NCBI RefSeq assembly: GCF_037042905.1
Contig: NC_087252.1
Location: 29,006,994-29,070,993, forward strand
Length of the DNA stretch: 64,000 nucleotides
Source: Lytechinus pictus
Taxonomy: Eukaryota > Echinodermata > Echinoidea > Temnopleuroida > Toxopneustidae
Direction of reading: 5' to 3'
Positions 24,001 through 35,289 of the stretch are shown in pieces. Numbering within the stretch: the stretch's first letter is position 1; each line of letters begins with the position of its first letter. Under the pieces are notes generated by a model. It searched no databases, was not told where the DNA came from, and saw only the letters and a list, made by a program, of their open reading frames with translations. A program made the position numbers and the translations under genes.

Positions 24001-27000
24001 GGGCCATGGCACAGTCACGATGAAATATGAACAAAGCCCTCATTTCCCTCATCTAATCTGACAATGCAATCTTATTTACTGGGTGAAAGCCATAAGTATT
24101 TACAATATAATGAAACTTCCCCAGCAAGCTTTTGACATTCTTAAACAGTACTTGTCGGATAAAAAATCTGACAAGTCCTTTGGTGAAATGCTCCTCAGAT
24201 GCTCACTTAGCTACATTACACCGTCATTGCATCCTCTGTTGATCTTGCGGTTCATCTAGCCGGTTCTTTTAGTCTCTCTTGCAATTTATTTTCATAAAAG
24301 ACGATTGATTTTTCATGCTGATCTTTGCTTTCTTGTGCCAATAAGTTGAATTATCTGTAGAAATTCATGAATGATGACAGTTACTGGATTAGCATGGTTT
24401 GTGTAAATTCTCGTTCTCACAGTCTGCCTTGAAAAAGACAACTGCATGAAAGGTCAAAACCCACAACTGGGCGTTGTGGCTTGCCCTCGTAATCCAAGCT
24501 ACTCCGGATGGGTGTTTCATAAAGCTGTTCGTAAGATACAAATGACTTTACGCACGGCTGGTTATCCTTTCTTGTGCTAAGTGATATCCCTATGTAAATG
24601 AGTTATGACCTAAGAACATGTTCCACTCGTGCGTAAAGTCGTTCGTAACTTTACGAACAGCTTCATGAAACACCCACCGGGAATTTCAAAATTGATGCAA
24701 AGGTTTGGGGCCGGTCGAGAGGTGAATAATCTATCTGATTAATACACGTCTGAAAAAAAGAAAATCTCAGTTGCAAACGCGTCAAATATTTGTGATGTTT
24801 GCAGGGTAATATAGCCTGCTGGCAGTATAGCGGAATGCACAAATTACTCATACAGTGTGGGGTGTCGTGGTCTAGTGGTTAGGACTCTCGTCTTTCAATC
24901 TTGGGACGTGGTTTCTAATCCCAGCCATGGCCTGTTTTCCTTCAGCAAGAATTTTTACCCACATTGTGCTGCACTCAACCAAGGTGAAGTGAATGGGTAC
25001 TCGGTAGTTTCAAGCGCCGTAGAGTATATGCAATTATAGTAGCTGCGCTATATAAATAGACCATATTTATTTTTTCAAGTAAAAAACTCAAATATTTGTA
25101 TTTGAATTTTGTAAAGGTGTGTTTGCCAAGAGAACCATTTCGAAGAGAACTCAGTTTGGACCCCTAGAAGGAAGAATAATCACCAGAGCTGAGGTTCCTA
25201 AGGATCACATGACATGGAAGGTAAGATCACATGATATGGAAAGTAAGATCACATGACAGAAAATGTAAGATCGCATGACATGGACGGCATGATGCTTTCA
25301 ATACACATTAGGCCATGCTTTAGTTAAATACAGATCCGCTACTTGTTTCTGTGTTGGTTTTTTTTTGTTCGCTGTATAAATAACAGACAATTTTCTGAAA
25401 TGTAATGCACTATGAGTGTACAACACCTGCAACTAATAAAACAAATCAATAAGAAAATAAGCGATGGGATTTATTGTACATTTTTTACTGTGAGTTGACT
25501 TTACTGTATAATCACTGAACGTTGCATCATATTTTTGGCCCATTTGAGAGGGCTGGTCAGAGGGAAAGGGGATGACAGAAAAAGACATGGAAGGAGCAAG
25601 TGCTGGAGGGTTGGATGGAGGGAGGAAGATGCAGTGAATAGAATAGAGTGGAGGAAATTAAGGGGTGAGGGTAATTTCTGTACTTGCGAGGGGAATCCTG
25701 CCACCCGAACTCGGAGACTAAACCACATTTCAAACCTAGATGACTGACTGCAGTATTGGAGAACCTTCAACATTGCAGTGACTGGGGATTTTCCAGCGCT
25801 CTCTTGAACATTTTTTGGGGAAAATCGCCCTGAGCCCCGAGTGAATTTTTCCCTTGTCTATCGTGAAGTTTTGACTGTGAGTTGATTTTGCTGTACATAA
25901 TCATTGAATCCTGAAATTATCATATTTCTTTCCCTCTTCCATACCACTTCTTTATTTCTTATTACTTGTTATTTATTTATCAATGCTTGCAGGTGAAGCG
26001 AAATGGACAGGACATGTATATAGACTGCGCCGACGAGTACGAATCTAATTGGATGAGTTTCATCCGGCCGGCGTCTTGCTACTCCGAGCAGAACCTGATA
26101 GCTTTCCAGCTGAGCGGGTCAGAGATCTACTTTGCCACCATCAAGAACATTGCACCTCGGACTGAGCTAAGGGTCTGGTATGCCAAGGCCTATGCTGAGA
26201 CCATCGGGGAAAACATCCTGGAAATCACGGCAGAGGAAGCTGCAGGTATGACACTTGTTTAACCTTAAAGGACAAGTCCACCACAGAAAAATGTAGATTT
26301 GAATCAATAGAGAAAAATCAGACAAGCACAATGCTGAAAATTTCATCAAAATCGGATGTAAAATAAGAAAGTTATGACATTTCAAAGTTTCGCTTATTTT
26401 TAACAAAATAGTTATATGAACGAGCCAGTTACATCCAAATGAGAGAGTCAATGATGTCACTCACTCACTATTTCTTTTGTTTTTTATTGTTTGAATTATA
26501 CAATATTTCAATTTTTATGAATTTGACGATTAGGACCTCCTTGCCTGAAGCACAAAATGTTAAAATAATGGAATTCCACGTATTCAGGGACGAATGAAAC
26601 TTCATTTCAGATGACAATGACGAGAAGATAAAAATATTTCATATTTCATATAATAAAATACAAAAGAAATAGTGAGTGAGTGATGTCATCAGTTCCTCAT
26701 TTGCATACTGACCGAGATGTGCATATAACTGTTTTGTGAAATGAAGCGAAACTTTAAAATGCCATAACTTTCTTATTTTACATCCGATTTTGATGAACTT
26801 TTCAGTGTTATGCTTGTTGAATTTTTCTCTTTTTATTCAAATCAAGTTGTTGTTGGGGTGGACTTGTCCTTTAATGATACTGGGCCATCTTGACTTTAAA
26901 CCCGTTGGAGACTGTGTCCGCATATATGTGGGCTGGAGTCTATGGAAAGCATGTGCTATAGCAAAATTATCCATCCCTAATAAAACCATCCCTATTGATC

Positions 27001-30000
27001 AAGCACTAAGCTTTGTGTTATTGAGGCCTTGAGATTGTAGATTTATCTGAGCATCAGCATGGATTCCATTCTTCTTTTAGATCATTGAACTTATGACTAG
27101 TAATGTGTCGGCTGGACTCTATGGAAAGCATGTGTTTTAGCAAAATTATCCATCCCTAATAAATAAAATAAAACCATCCCTATTGATCAAGCACTAAGCT
27201 TTGTGTTACGGAGGCCTTGAGATTGTAGATTTATCTGAGCATCAGCATGGATTCCATTCTTCCTTTAGATCATTGAACTTATGACTAGTAATGTGTCGGC
27301 TGGATTCTATGGAAAGCATGTGTTTTAGCAAAATTATCCATCCCTAATAAATAAAATAAAACCATCCCTATTGATCAAGTACTAAGCTTTGTGTTACGGA
27401 GGCCTTGAGATTGTAGATTTATCTGAGCATCAACATGGATTTCATTCTTCCTTTAGATCATTGAACTTATGACTAGTAATGTGTTTCTGTATGTCTTCTC
27501 TTTATCTTTGACAGAAATGCAAGAAAAGGAGAACACATGGCCATGCTTTGAGTGCACACGCAAATTCAGAACCTCAGAACTCCTCCAGAAACACCTGTCC
27601 ACCCACGATGCACCGCTCGTCAAGAGTCGAGGAAGAGGCAAGCGAGGAAGGCCAAGGAAGTATCCCGAAGGCTACAAGCAACGGCAGCGCAAACTTGCGC
27701 AGGCAAAGCTGGAACACATAAAGACCGAGACCAAGGATGAGTACAACTGTGATTTCTGCGAGAAGAAGTTTCCAAGATTTTACAGTCTACAGCGCCACCT
27801 GGTGAAGCATTCCGGTGAAAAGAACTTCACGTGCGATGTGTGCAATAAGACGTTCGCCCACATTTACAACCGAACGCGTCACATGCGCCGACATAAAGAG
27901 AGAGGCGAGTTCTCGGGGCCACTGCCGCCAGTGAGGCGACGGAAGTCGGACCAACCTAGCGATGGGACCCTTACATTTTCTTGTGAACACTGTGACTTGG
28001 AGTTTGAGAGTGAACGACTGTTGAAGATCCATGTCAGCCTTCACTTTGGTGAGAATCCTGAAGGAATGAGAGATGATGGTGAGGAGGATATGGAGGATGA
28101 GATGGAAGACGGAGAAGTGGAAGAAGAAGAGGATGAGGAGGACGAAGAAGATGAAGATGAAGAAGACGAAATGGATATGAAGATAAAGGATATCAAAGAA
28201 GAAAATGGAACTGATGGATTCGTTGATGGTGGAGAAGGAGTTGATGCCAGCCAGGAGGGTCAGAGGCTTGTTGATGGCGAAGGAGACGCATCAACCGTTG
28301 CTGCAGGACAGGCTGCAGAGAACGATGAAGAAGAACAGAGCAGCGTAGACACTAAAGGTGGTTTTGTCTGCCCCACTTGCACAGAGGTTTTTCCATCCCA
28401 GAAGGAATTAGCATTACATGCCACTGATCATGGCCGCCGGCAGGGTTCCACTGGGGAGTTTGTATTACGTTCCAAGACTCGTCCAACATACAGATGTCGA
28501 GAGTGCTTCAAGGTGTTCCGTATCAAGCTACGTTATGACCGACACATGGACCTCCATTTAAGGGAGCGGAAAAAAACTGTTCAGTGTGATTTCTGTAACA
28601 AGTGTTTCTTGAACAATTCAGCATTGGCGGTCCATTTGAAAACCCACAGTGGGACCAAGTACTACACATGTCCTTTTTGCGATGAAACATTTGATCGTAA
28701 TGAGCACCTGAAGCTTCATGTCCAAACCCATGCCTTTAATGGATACTTTACATGTCCTCGCTGTGGCAAGCGCTTCACTGAATACAACCAGGTGAGGAAA
28801 CATATCAGGGGTTTCCATTCTTTGAAGGAGTTCCCTTGCATGTATTGTGACAAGGTATTCCCTCGTCCAGACAAGCTAAAGCTTCACATGCTTCGTCACT
28901 CGGATCGCAAGGATTTCCTCTGTGCCAACTGTGGCAAGCAGTTCAAGCGAAAAGACAAACTGAAAGAGCATATGTCCAGAATGCACAATCCTGAACGGGA
29001 ACTACGGAATAAGTTGCTAGCTGGGAAACCCAAGAAGGAACCCTTCAAGCCAAAGATTCCTCCATCTGAAATGACAGCTTTTACTTTCAAGTGTCGTCTG
29101 TGCACCTTGGGGTTCAAGCGTAGAGGGATGCTTGTTAATCATCTAGCTAAGCGCCATCCACAGGTTGCACCGGACACTGTTCCAGAACTTAACCTACCGA
29201 TTGTCAAACCGAACCGTAACTACTTCTGTGCATACTGTGAGAAAGTCTACAAGAGCAGTAGCAAGAGGAAGATACATATTATGAAAAACCACCCTGGGGC
29301 TTCTGTTCCACCCAGTCTTCGCAAAACCAAGGGTGACCCCAACAGCCCATTCGGTGACCCACACACAGCACCTGCAGGAACGACAACAACGCATTACTTT
29401 GCGTGTGCCCATTGTCCGCGGCAGTATAGTACCAAGGCTAAGATGATGGACCATGTCCGCAAGAAGCATATGGAACCTGTCCAGGCAGCAGCCATGATGA
29501 ATAATCCTCAACAGTTGACTGTAGTCCAGGAGCAGACTGCAGTCCAAAATGAAGGCCAACAGCCTGGGTCCATCACGTTGGTGGCACAAGTACCAGAGAA
29601 CATTCAGCAAGCTGTCCAGGAGGTCATCTCTCAAAATCAGGCACAGCTTACAGCGAATGACATCCAGAATATCCAAATAGCGACCGTCAACCCCGATGGA
29701 AGCACAACCCTACAACCTATCTTGCAACACCTCGGTGGGCAGGTCCTTGGAGGCCAGCCAACATTACAAGTGGTTGTTGCTCAAAATCAGAATGACAACG
29801 CGTCAACCAGTGCTGAACGTACCTCTGACACCCAACCTACTATCCGGTATATTGAAACAAGTCAGGTGCCTGTTGTGCAGACGGAGTCTGTCCAAGCCAC
29901 CGACCTGCTAACCCAGGCCATGTCAGAACTTTCACAGACCATCAATGAATTCCGTCAGCAGCCCAATGCAGATTACCAGAACCTGGCCCAGAGGATCATG

Positions 30001-30522
30001 CATGCACAGACCGGACTCCTAGGCCAATCAACATTCCAGATATCCGGTCAGCCACAAACTATCACTGTTCCGGTTTCCCTTCAAGCAAACCAAGCAACCG
30101 TTGTCCAGAACCAATTGCCTCAATTGACCGTCACCCAGGCTGCAATGGCTGTTAGCCAAGCTGCACTGGGCATCAGCCAGCCAGTCGGTCAAGTCGCCAC
30201 GACCGTTTCGGCCAGCCAGCCTAATGCAGTCGAGGTGACGCAAGTCGAAGCGGGCCCTCCGACGATCGATGTCAGCCACCTTCGGCAGTCTCCAACGCAG
30301 TTCCAAGCACCCACGCAGCTTCTCCAGCTCCAGTCTGTTCCCCAGAACAGTGTTCCTGTTGCATCATCTATCATCCAGACTGAATCGCAAGGGAACCCAC
30401 ACCAAGGAGTCCAGGTCCAACCAGGACAGGTCGAGATCCAGGTCCAGAACCAACAAGGACAGACCCAACAGGTCTTCCTTGCTGCCCGCAACTGGGCCAA
30501 CTTCAACCAGACCTTCAGATAA
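18051..30522 (+). CDS. PRDM10: PRDM10, PR-domain zinc-finger transcription factor (8 coding exons)
   Basis: Exons: 18051-18197, 20931-21078, 21960-22160, 22852-23025, 23521-23667, 25117-25220, 25993-26245, 27515-30522. All introns are GT-AG, the phases agree, and the total is 4182 bases (1393 residues plus stop). The N-terminus (1-255) has Q-rich and acidic stretches. The PR/SET domain spans about 256-390 (GVFAKRTISKRTQFGPLEG, NWMSFIRPA, EQNLIAFQ, ELRVWYAKAYAE). Then come an AT-hook-like KRGRPRKY at about 434-441 and 14 C2H2 fingers between 402 and 1043. An acidic run lies at 580-612 and a Q/V-rich tail at 1050-1393. The order and motifs match vertebrate PRDM10, including the DLLTQAMSELSQT segment. 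The family members are nuclear sequence-specific transcription factors. A strong acceptor at 17967 implies upstream untranslated exons. Convergent with NOMO. Confidence 0.95.
18213..18428. repeat. dispersed repeat (LINE/SINE tail type), left part
   Basis: Carries attcagcgcttaacagatc and taagcgctttacagat, a 3'-end type common in invertebrate LINE/SINE copies. It continues at 19203-19325 (gggattcgatcacacgactctctgatt) after an inserted element. Confidence 0.6.
18429..19202. mobile_element. inverted-repeat element with G/C homopolymer arms (copy 1)
   Basis: Terminal inverted repeats aaccctaaatctcc / ggagaattagggtt enclose long G runs and gccccccc runs next to each end (cattatggcccccc twice). The interior has tttatgagcaattttgggtctgacatgca and related sequence. 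A homologous copy is at 34327-35015. It was inserted into the repeat at 18213-19325. Confidence 0.75.
19203..19325. repeat. dispersed repeat, right part
   Basis: Continuation of the repeat at 18213-18428, displaced by the element at 18429-19202. Confidence 0.5.
19981..20783. mobile_element. hAT-like element with CpG-rich core
   Basis: Termini ggaACAGTGATTTTCCG and CGGAAAATCACTGTccc are inverted repeats. Subterminal tttccg/cggaaa repeats follow on both sides. The centre (20340-20530) is strikingly CpG-rich (cgccgccggccaagacc, gacccgggacccgggcg) and contains gccattttgt. No transposase is visible and no clean target duplication is seen. It lies inside PRDM10 intron 1. Confidence 0.7.
21079..21690 (+). 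repeat. 151-bp tandem array derived from PRDM10 exon 2 and its donor
   Basis: Copies of the exon-2 segment beginning atgggctccaggcatgctcc occur at 21121, 21272, 21423 and 21574 (period 151 bp). The parental exon copy is at 20958. Copies 2-4 repeat the donor context cccatcag|gtaagattata exactly, but have an internal deletion and an in-frame TGA. Copy 5 resembles exon 2 more closely and then diverges. Confidence 0.9.
22262..22577. repeat. MITE, 'GCCGTATTCTGAAGTC' family (copy 1)
   Basis: Ends gccgtattctgaagtcaggttta and aaacccaagttcagaatacgggc are inverted repeats. A relative is at 40606-40890. Confidence 0.75.
23925..24012 (-). repeat. tRNA-derived SINE head
   Basis: On the minus strand an A-box-like tggtcgtagag and a B box ggttcaaatcc are correctly spaced. 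No matched acceptor stem is visible, so it is a SINE or tRNA pseudogene, not a tRNA gene. Confidence 0.55.
24510..24675. repeat. MITE with TIR GGGTGTTTCATAAAGCTGTT
   Basis: Ends gggtgtttcataaagctgtt and aacagcttcatgaaacaccc. Further inverted segments (cgtaaag..ctttacg) make it a near-complete hairpin of 166 bp inside PRDM10 intron 5. Confidence 0.8.
24857..25080 (+). repeat. tRNA-derived SINE
   Basis: The head ggtgtcgtggtctagtggtt has an A box resembling tRNA-Glu, and ggtttctaatccc is a degenerate B box. A tail with ctgcgctatataaat follows. A relative on the minus strand lies at 45020-45157. Confidence 0.75.
25117..26245 (+). CDS. PRDM10: PRDM10 exons 6-7, core of PR/SET domain
   Basis: Exon 6 is 25117-25220 and exon 7 is 25993-26245. 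Together with the end of exon 5 they encode residues of about 256-391. The aligned landmarks of the PRDM10 PR domain (RTQFGPLEG, DEYESNWMSFIRPA, EQNLIAFQLSGSEIYFATIKN, VWYAKAYAE) are all present. PR domains are divergent SET domains; catalytic activity of PRDM10 is not established here and cannot be judged from the sequence. The exon 6 donor is followed by 22-bp tandem repeats that recreate it. Confidence 0.95.
25221..25290 (+). repeat. 22-bp tandem repeat of the exon 6 splice donor
   Basis: The unit gatcacatgacatggaaggt spans the exon-intron junction and is repeated downstream, so donor-like AA|GTAAG and AAT|GTAAG sites occur at 25242/25243 and 25264/25265 in addition to the real one at 25220/25221. 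Confidence 0.85.
26265..26874. repeat. long foldback element, TTAAAGGACAAGTCCACC family (copy 2)
   Basis: Ends ttaaaggacaagtccacc and ggggtggacttgtcctttaa, with the same internal order as the copy at 10635. It lies in PRDM10 intron 7. Confidence 0.85.
26925..27480 (+). repeat. ~185-bp tandem array next to PRDM10 exon 8 acceptor
   Basis: Three near-identical units (marker tctatggaaagcatgtg at about 26939, 27119 and 27307) containing aaaattatccatccctaata and ttgagattgtagatttatct. The array stops about 35 bp before the exon 8 start, so the exon's polypyrimidine tract immediately follows the last unit. Confidence 0.85.
27515..30522 (+). CDS. PRDM10: PRDM10 exon 8: zinc fingers and Q-rich tail
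   Basis: The acceptor tttatctttgacag ends at 27514; translation continues in phase 1. The open frame extends upstream into the intron, but the start used here follows the splice site and joins VWYAKAYAE..EEAAG to EMQEKENTWPCFEC. C2H2 fingers at residues 402, 470, 498, 548, 677, 719, 749, 777, 805, 833, 861, 918, 963 and 1022 (first Cys). The block 833-882 (RPDKLKLHMLRHSDRKDFLC) is nearly identical to vertebrate PRDM10. One large terminal exon holds all fingers, and the stop is TAA. Confidence 0.95.
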
Positions 30523-32330
30523 TATGGATTGTGTCAAACTTACACCCAAATTACAAACTGAAAATATATGTGAATTGCTCAGTAAACAAATCAAGTTAAA
30601 AAAAAAAAAACATGATATCAAAATGAAATGCAAGCTCAATGCGCAATTATTTCCTAGTCAATTTGAGCAATTCATCCCTAGTCAATTTGAGCAATTAATC
30701 CCTAGTCAATTTGATGGCATGCTTTTCATAGCCTATATTGTTACATGTTTTCTACAAAGTTCCCAAACTCTGAATCTGCTTTGTATGAAAATGGGCCGAG
30801 GGACATTAAATGATGTGCAGAAAAATTCCTCTCTTGTCTGTGTTAGCTACACCAGGAAATGCATGCAGTAATGAAATGAATATTTCAAGCAATCCTGAAT
30901 TAGTTTAATTAACCTTTGTTGTTCTAAATAAGCATTCTGGCGTATGATAAACAATTGAGGACAGCTTCTCAATCATTTCCTATTGAAAATGGATTTCTAT
31001 ACCAGAACTCGCTTTATGAGATTATTGTAATGAAATTTAGTGCAAACATCATTCAGGGACGGCTCTGTTGGCCAGTAAAATTAGCAATTATCAAAGCAGT
31101 GTATGTTGGTAGCTTGCGTCTTGCCATCCATTACAAATTCACTGAGGAACTGACCATTCCTTTTGCAGAGAACTTTCAATTAATATTAACCTTGATTGTA
31201 ACATTAAACAATCAAAGAAACTTTGTTGTGATAGACTATTGAACAATATTTCCATATTTTCTAGTTGCCACTGCTAGCGAAAAGTTTTATGCTGCATACG
31301 TAATGGGCTGTTTCATAGAGCTGGGCCCCATCTTACAAAGAGTTACGATTGATTCAATCAACCACAACTATGGAAAGCCATCAACATCTAAAATGCATGT
31401 TTGTGCAAAATATTTTCTAGATATGATGTGTATTCATACACTCACTGTTTTTTTACTATTTAGTATGCTTCTCTTTGTTTTAAAGACGTTGTGCAAATTT
31501 CCTAAAGAAAACATTATGACATTGATGGATTTTCATATACTTGAGGTTGATCGGATCAATCGTTCTCCAATCATTAACATTGACACCTTACGATAAACTG
31601 GCAAAATCATGATAAGTAGTCTCGTCAGTTTCCTGCTTTTGATTCGAGAATTAGATAGTAATAGATGTATGAAAATTTAATCATTTCAAATGACAAACGT
31701 AACAAAATAATTAATCAACTTGTCTATTTACATGCCATTTTCTAATTATAGAAAAATGTCTTTAAAATGTTTGATTTTGATCATGAAAGTTCATCTGTAT
31801 TGGATGAAAATAACTATTGATTGATTAAAAATGGAGGTATTTTCTTGTGCTTAGAGAGAAAGTTTAGTCAATAGATATATTTATCTTCTATTTATTTGCT
31901 GCTTATTTTTTTTCTTAAGACTGTGATAGCTAGATTTCTTTTCTTCAGTTGCTGTTTTTGTTTTATTTTTAGTGCAGTTGATTTTCCATTTTATTTTTTT
32001 TTTTTTTTCTGTTTTAGGTAAAATCCAGCCAGAATATGTTCATGTATATATTGTTAGTATGTTGTATTCTGTTTTATACATTGTATATAAAGAGGGGGAA
32101 TCCTTATTTATTCATTTAGGTTGTAAATATTTGAGAAAGCACAATGCTTGTCTTTGTTGTGAACACTTTACTGCTTGAAAAGTAAATTAATGACATACTG
32201 TAGTTTCTATGAAATCTCTTTACTTTTTCTGTTATTTTCATGAATACAATTACTAATCTTTAGCAATTGGCAACATTTTGAGCATAATATTGAATTATCC
32301 ATGTACAATAAATACTGATGTATTAAACCT
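30523..32330 (+). other. PRDM10 3' UTR, AATAAA at 32307
   Basis: Non-coding and AT-rich. It contains a short 24-bp tandem (cctagtcaatttgagcaat, 30653-30712) and, at 31323-31570, a relic of the TTACAAAGAG MITE. The AATAAA at 32307-32312 followed by T-rich sequence is the best candidate polyadenylation signal. Confidence 0.5.
31323..31570. repeat. MITE relic, TTACAAAGAG family
   Basis: The left end ggccccatcttacaaagag is clear; the right end is degenerate (gttgatcggatcaatcg). It sits in the PRDM10 3' UTR. Confidence 0.7.
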
Positions 32331-32538
32331 CATTCCTGTCTTGTGAGAATTTTTTTTTTTAAACAGTCATTGTTGGAGGAATACAGTTTAAGCCAATTAT
32401 TACAAAACTTTTCTTGTATAATCTTCTATGAGAGACATTATTTTTTTTTAATAAAGACACTTTGACACTGGTTTATTTCAGGGTTAAGTTGTTAAATTTG
32501 TCCCATTTTGCAACTTGACAATTAAATTCCCAGGTTTG

Positions 32539-33123
32539 TTAAAGGGGAATCCAGCCTTTGCCATAAAATGTTGTGTTGGGAAGGAGAAAAATAAATTAAA
32601 CAGAATGGCGAAAGTTTTAATGAAATCGGACAAGGAATAAGAAAGTTATAGCTGCTTTAAAATTGAGATCACTAATAGTATGTAGATTTCAAACTGGCAA
32701 CTGGGTAAGCAAATTATGACAAGGGGCAAGGACAACTTTCCCATAGGCCATGTACTTTATTATCAGGGATTTGTGGTTTTCTGGTAAGTACCCATTCCCC
32801 TGGGGCTGTAATCTAAATATAGCCCAGGTAGTATATTGATTTATGTCCTCATTAAAGAAAAATAAAACTTTTTGGGAAAATGAAATTTTAGTCACAATAT
32901 GTATTGGAGTACATGGAAGAGTAGTCCTTGCCATACATCACTAAGACATCCCATATGCGGCCAATTTGAAGCCTCCATGGGTATAGTGATTACCAATATT
33001 TACAACTTTAAAAAAATAATAACTCTCTTGTTTGTCCAATATTGTTCAAACTTTTACCCATCAACTTGTCTGATTTTTCTTCTTATAAAAACAATTTTTT
33101 ATTTGGGTTGGATTCCCCTTTAA
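32539..33123. repeat. long foldback element, TTAAAGGGGAATCCAGCC family
   Basis: Ends gttaaaggggaatccagcc and gggttggattcccctttaa. It shares the taagaaagttatagc-type segment with the other TTAAAGG foldbacks but has different termini. Confidence 0.75.
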
Positions 33124-33869
33124 TGTCTGTATGTCCTTGCTGTGATTGAACCATAGGGCGCAATTATGCCTCCTGTCAAGGCCAAGATGCCCATCATAAA
33201 CACACTTTCACGGACTACCGTGTTTACGCTTCATTGTTTTGTTTTTTTCATTTTCAAGGCACATGTTGACTGAGAAGGCCACCGCATACCTCTCCACTGG
33301 TCCATGACCCGATTTTGGAACAAATCACATTTAGCTTATTTTATGAAAATATGAATGAAAGTATATGCTTTTATTTGAGGTTCAAATTAACTAAGAATAC
33401 TAATAAATGGTGAACATGTGTGTTGTCGACCGTACTTCAGAGCCACCATAAATACGGTATGGTTTATTAATCATTTCCCAAGCTGTATACCGTAAGTGGG
33501 GGTCATCAGCAAATGTCTATAATGTAAAGCTGGATATTTCAGCAAGAATATGTACATTGAACAATAATCGAACAATAAAAAAAATTGAAGGTTTATAGAA
33601 ACGTTGCTTCATTTGTTTTTCTTCTTCTGTACCCGTGCAGGCAAAGAAAAAAAAATGTGTGGGCACATAATCAACGGGGGTTCTTTCACATTTGATTCTA
33701 ATCAACTTCTGTTTAAAAGTTAAAGCTAATTAAGTCCATTCGAATAACAATTGGATTAAAACAAACATGCAATCAAACAAAATGAATGATTCTTGTGAAA
33801 CATAGCTTATAAGCTTTAAATTCCACTTTGGATGGGGTTTTTATAAAAAGTTAATTCATCATTGTGACC

Positions 33870-34052
33870 TGGGCCTGGGCTCCCTAACACCATGGACCTA
33901 CTAGTAGGTCCATGCTAACACAAAGGTTAGCGATAAACAGCGAAATGAAATGGCCTATCGAGATCATCGTTGCATGCGCATTTTGCTCCGGTGACTGACT
34001 AATCAGAATTGTTCTTTCAGATTAGCGATTAATTGCTAACCTTTCCGGAGCC
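33870..34052. repeat. MITE with TIR GGGCTCC..GCTAACCTTT
   Basis: Left gggctccctaacac with aaaggttagcgat, right attgctaacctttccggagccc. A perfect 24-bp palindrome at 33891-33914 interrupts the left arm. Confidence 0.6.
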
Positions 34053-34054
34053 CT

Positions 34055-34313
34055 GGGGCCCGTCTTACAAAGAGTTGCGATTGCACCTATGGAAAGCCAG
34101 CAAAGTCAACATATAAAATGCATGTTATAAAAATTCTAGATATGAATATGTATCCATAAATTCATTGATTTCTTGACAATTTGGTGTGATCTCCTTTCTC
34201 CTTTGTTTACAAAGGACATTTTGCAAATTTCCTGTAGAAAAAATTATGACACTGATGGATTTCCATAGATTTACGATTGATCTGATCAATCGTAACTCTG
34301 TAAGACGGGGCCC
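34055..34313. repeat. MITE, TTACAAAGAG family
   Basis: Ends ggggcccgtcttacaaagag and taactctgtaagacggggccc. Internally it matches the copy at 9588. Confidence 0.85.
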
Positions 34314-34326
34314 TGATTTCCCTTTT

Positions 34327-35015
34327 TAATCCTATCTAGGCCGGGGTATTTTGGGAGTTCATATGGCCGGGGGAGGGGGGGGGGGGGCTCCCAGGCCCCC
34401 CCTTGAGATCTCGACCGCGTGATCGTGCCGAAAATTGGCACGCGGGTTGTCTGGGACATAATCTAAAAAATTGTATAGTTATTTATTCCATGCAAATTGC
34501 TATTAAGTGATTATGCTAATTTATGCGTAATTAGTATGCAAAATCATACTTTTTCCTCTAACTCCCTAAATAAAGCTCCAAATGTTCTAATTTTTGGTAT
34601 AGAAACTCTTTGTGGTGTTCTTAGCAAGTGTACATGAACAAAATTGCGATATCAAATCATTTTCTTAAGTATTATATTGTTTTTTGCAATTTCTTATGTA
34701 TTTCTCTGTTTTTTTACCTTTTGTTTTTCATTGTTTTTTCAATGAAATTTGCTGGGGACTCATTTGAGATAATAAAAAGCATAAAATAAATACATTTAGA
34801 CCAGCAAAACAAAAAATAATCATACATTTATGATTTTTGGTTGAAAACACAGTTTGCATTGACTTTGTACACAAAATCATGTTTTTGAGCAATTTTTGGT
34901 CTGACATGCATTCACATAATGTTGCGTAATTTCGGAACCACGTACCCGGGTGACGCAAAGTTGGTCTCGAGGGGGGCCTCCGAGCCCCCCCCCCCCCCCC
35001 GGCCTAGATAGGTTA
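34327..35015. mobile_element. inverted-repeat element with G/C homopolymer arms (copy 2)
   Basis: Ends taatcctatctaggccgggg and ccggcctagataggtta. Interior (gatctcgaccgcg, tttttgagcaatttttggtctgacatgca) is homologous to 18429-19202. Confidence 0.8.
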
Positions 35016-35289
35016 AGTGCCAAATTTTCTGTTTCTCTGATTTTATTTTTTTTTCTACATGGCATAAAAATGGTAGATTTATCTTGATAGAACGGAGGAG
35101 ACACATGATAAATTCAAGACAATATCCGAAAGATTTATTTGAATTTTTAAATTTAATTTCAACATGGTCAACATTTACATAATCACCTTTCTGGTAAAAA
35201 AAAAATACATTAAAATAATAGTAATACCATTTGTTGTAAATGAACTAAATGTGACAATAGTAAAAGTTACATGTAAGCATTGCTCCTAA

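Noticed and set aside
24857-24930. Possible tRNA-Glu gene
   Set aside because: A and B boxes are present, but the B box is degenerate, the stems do not pair and a SINE tail follows.
27469-27514. Upstream ATG extending the PRDM10 zinc-finger frame
   Set aside because: It lies in intron 7; the acceptor at 27513-27514 and phase agreement with exon 7 show that the exon starts at 27515.
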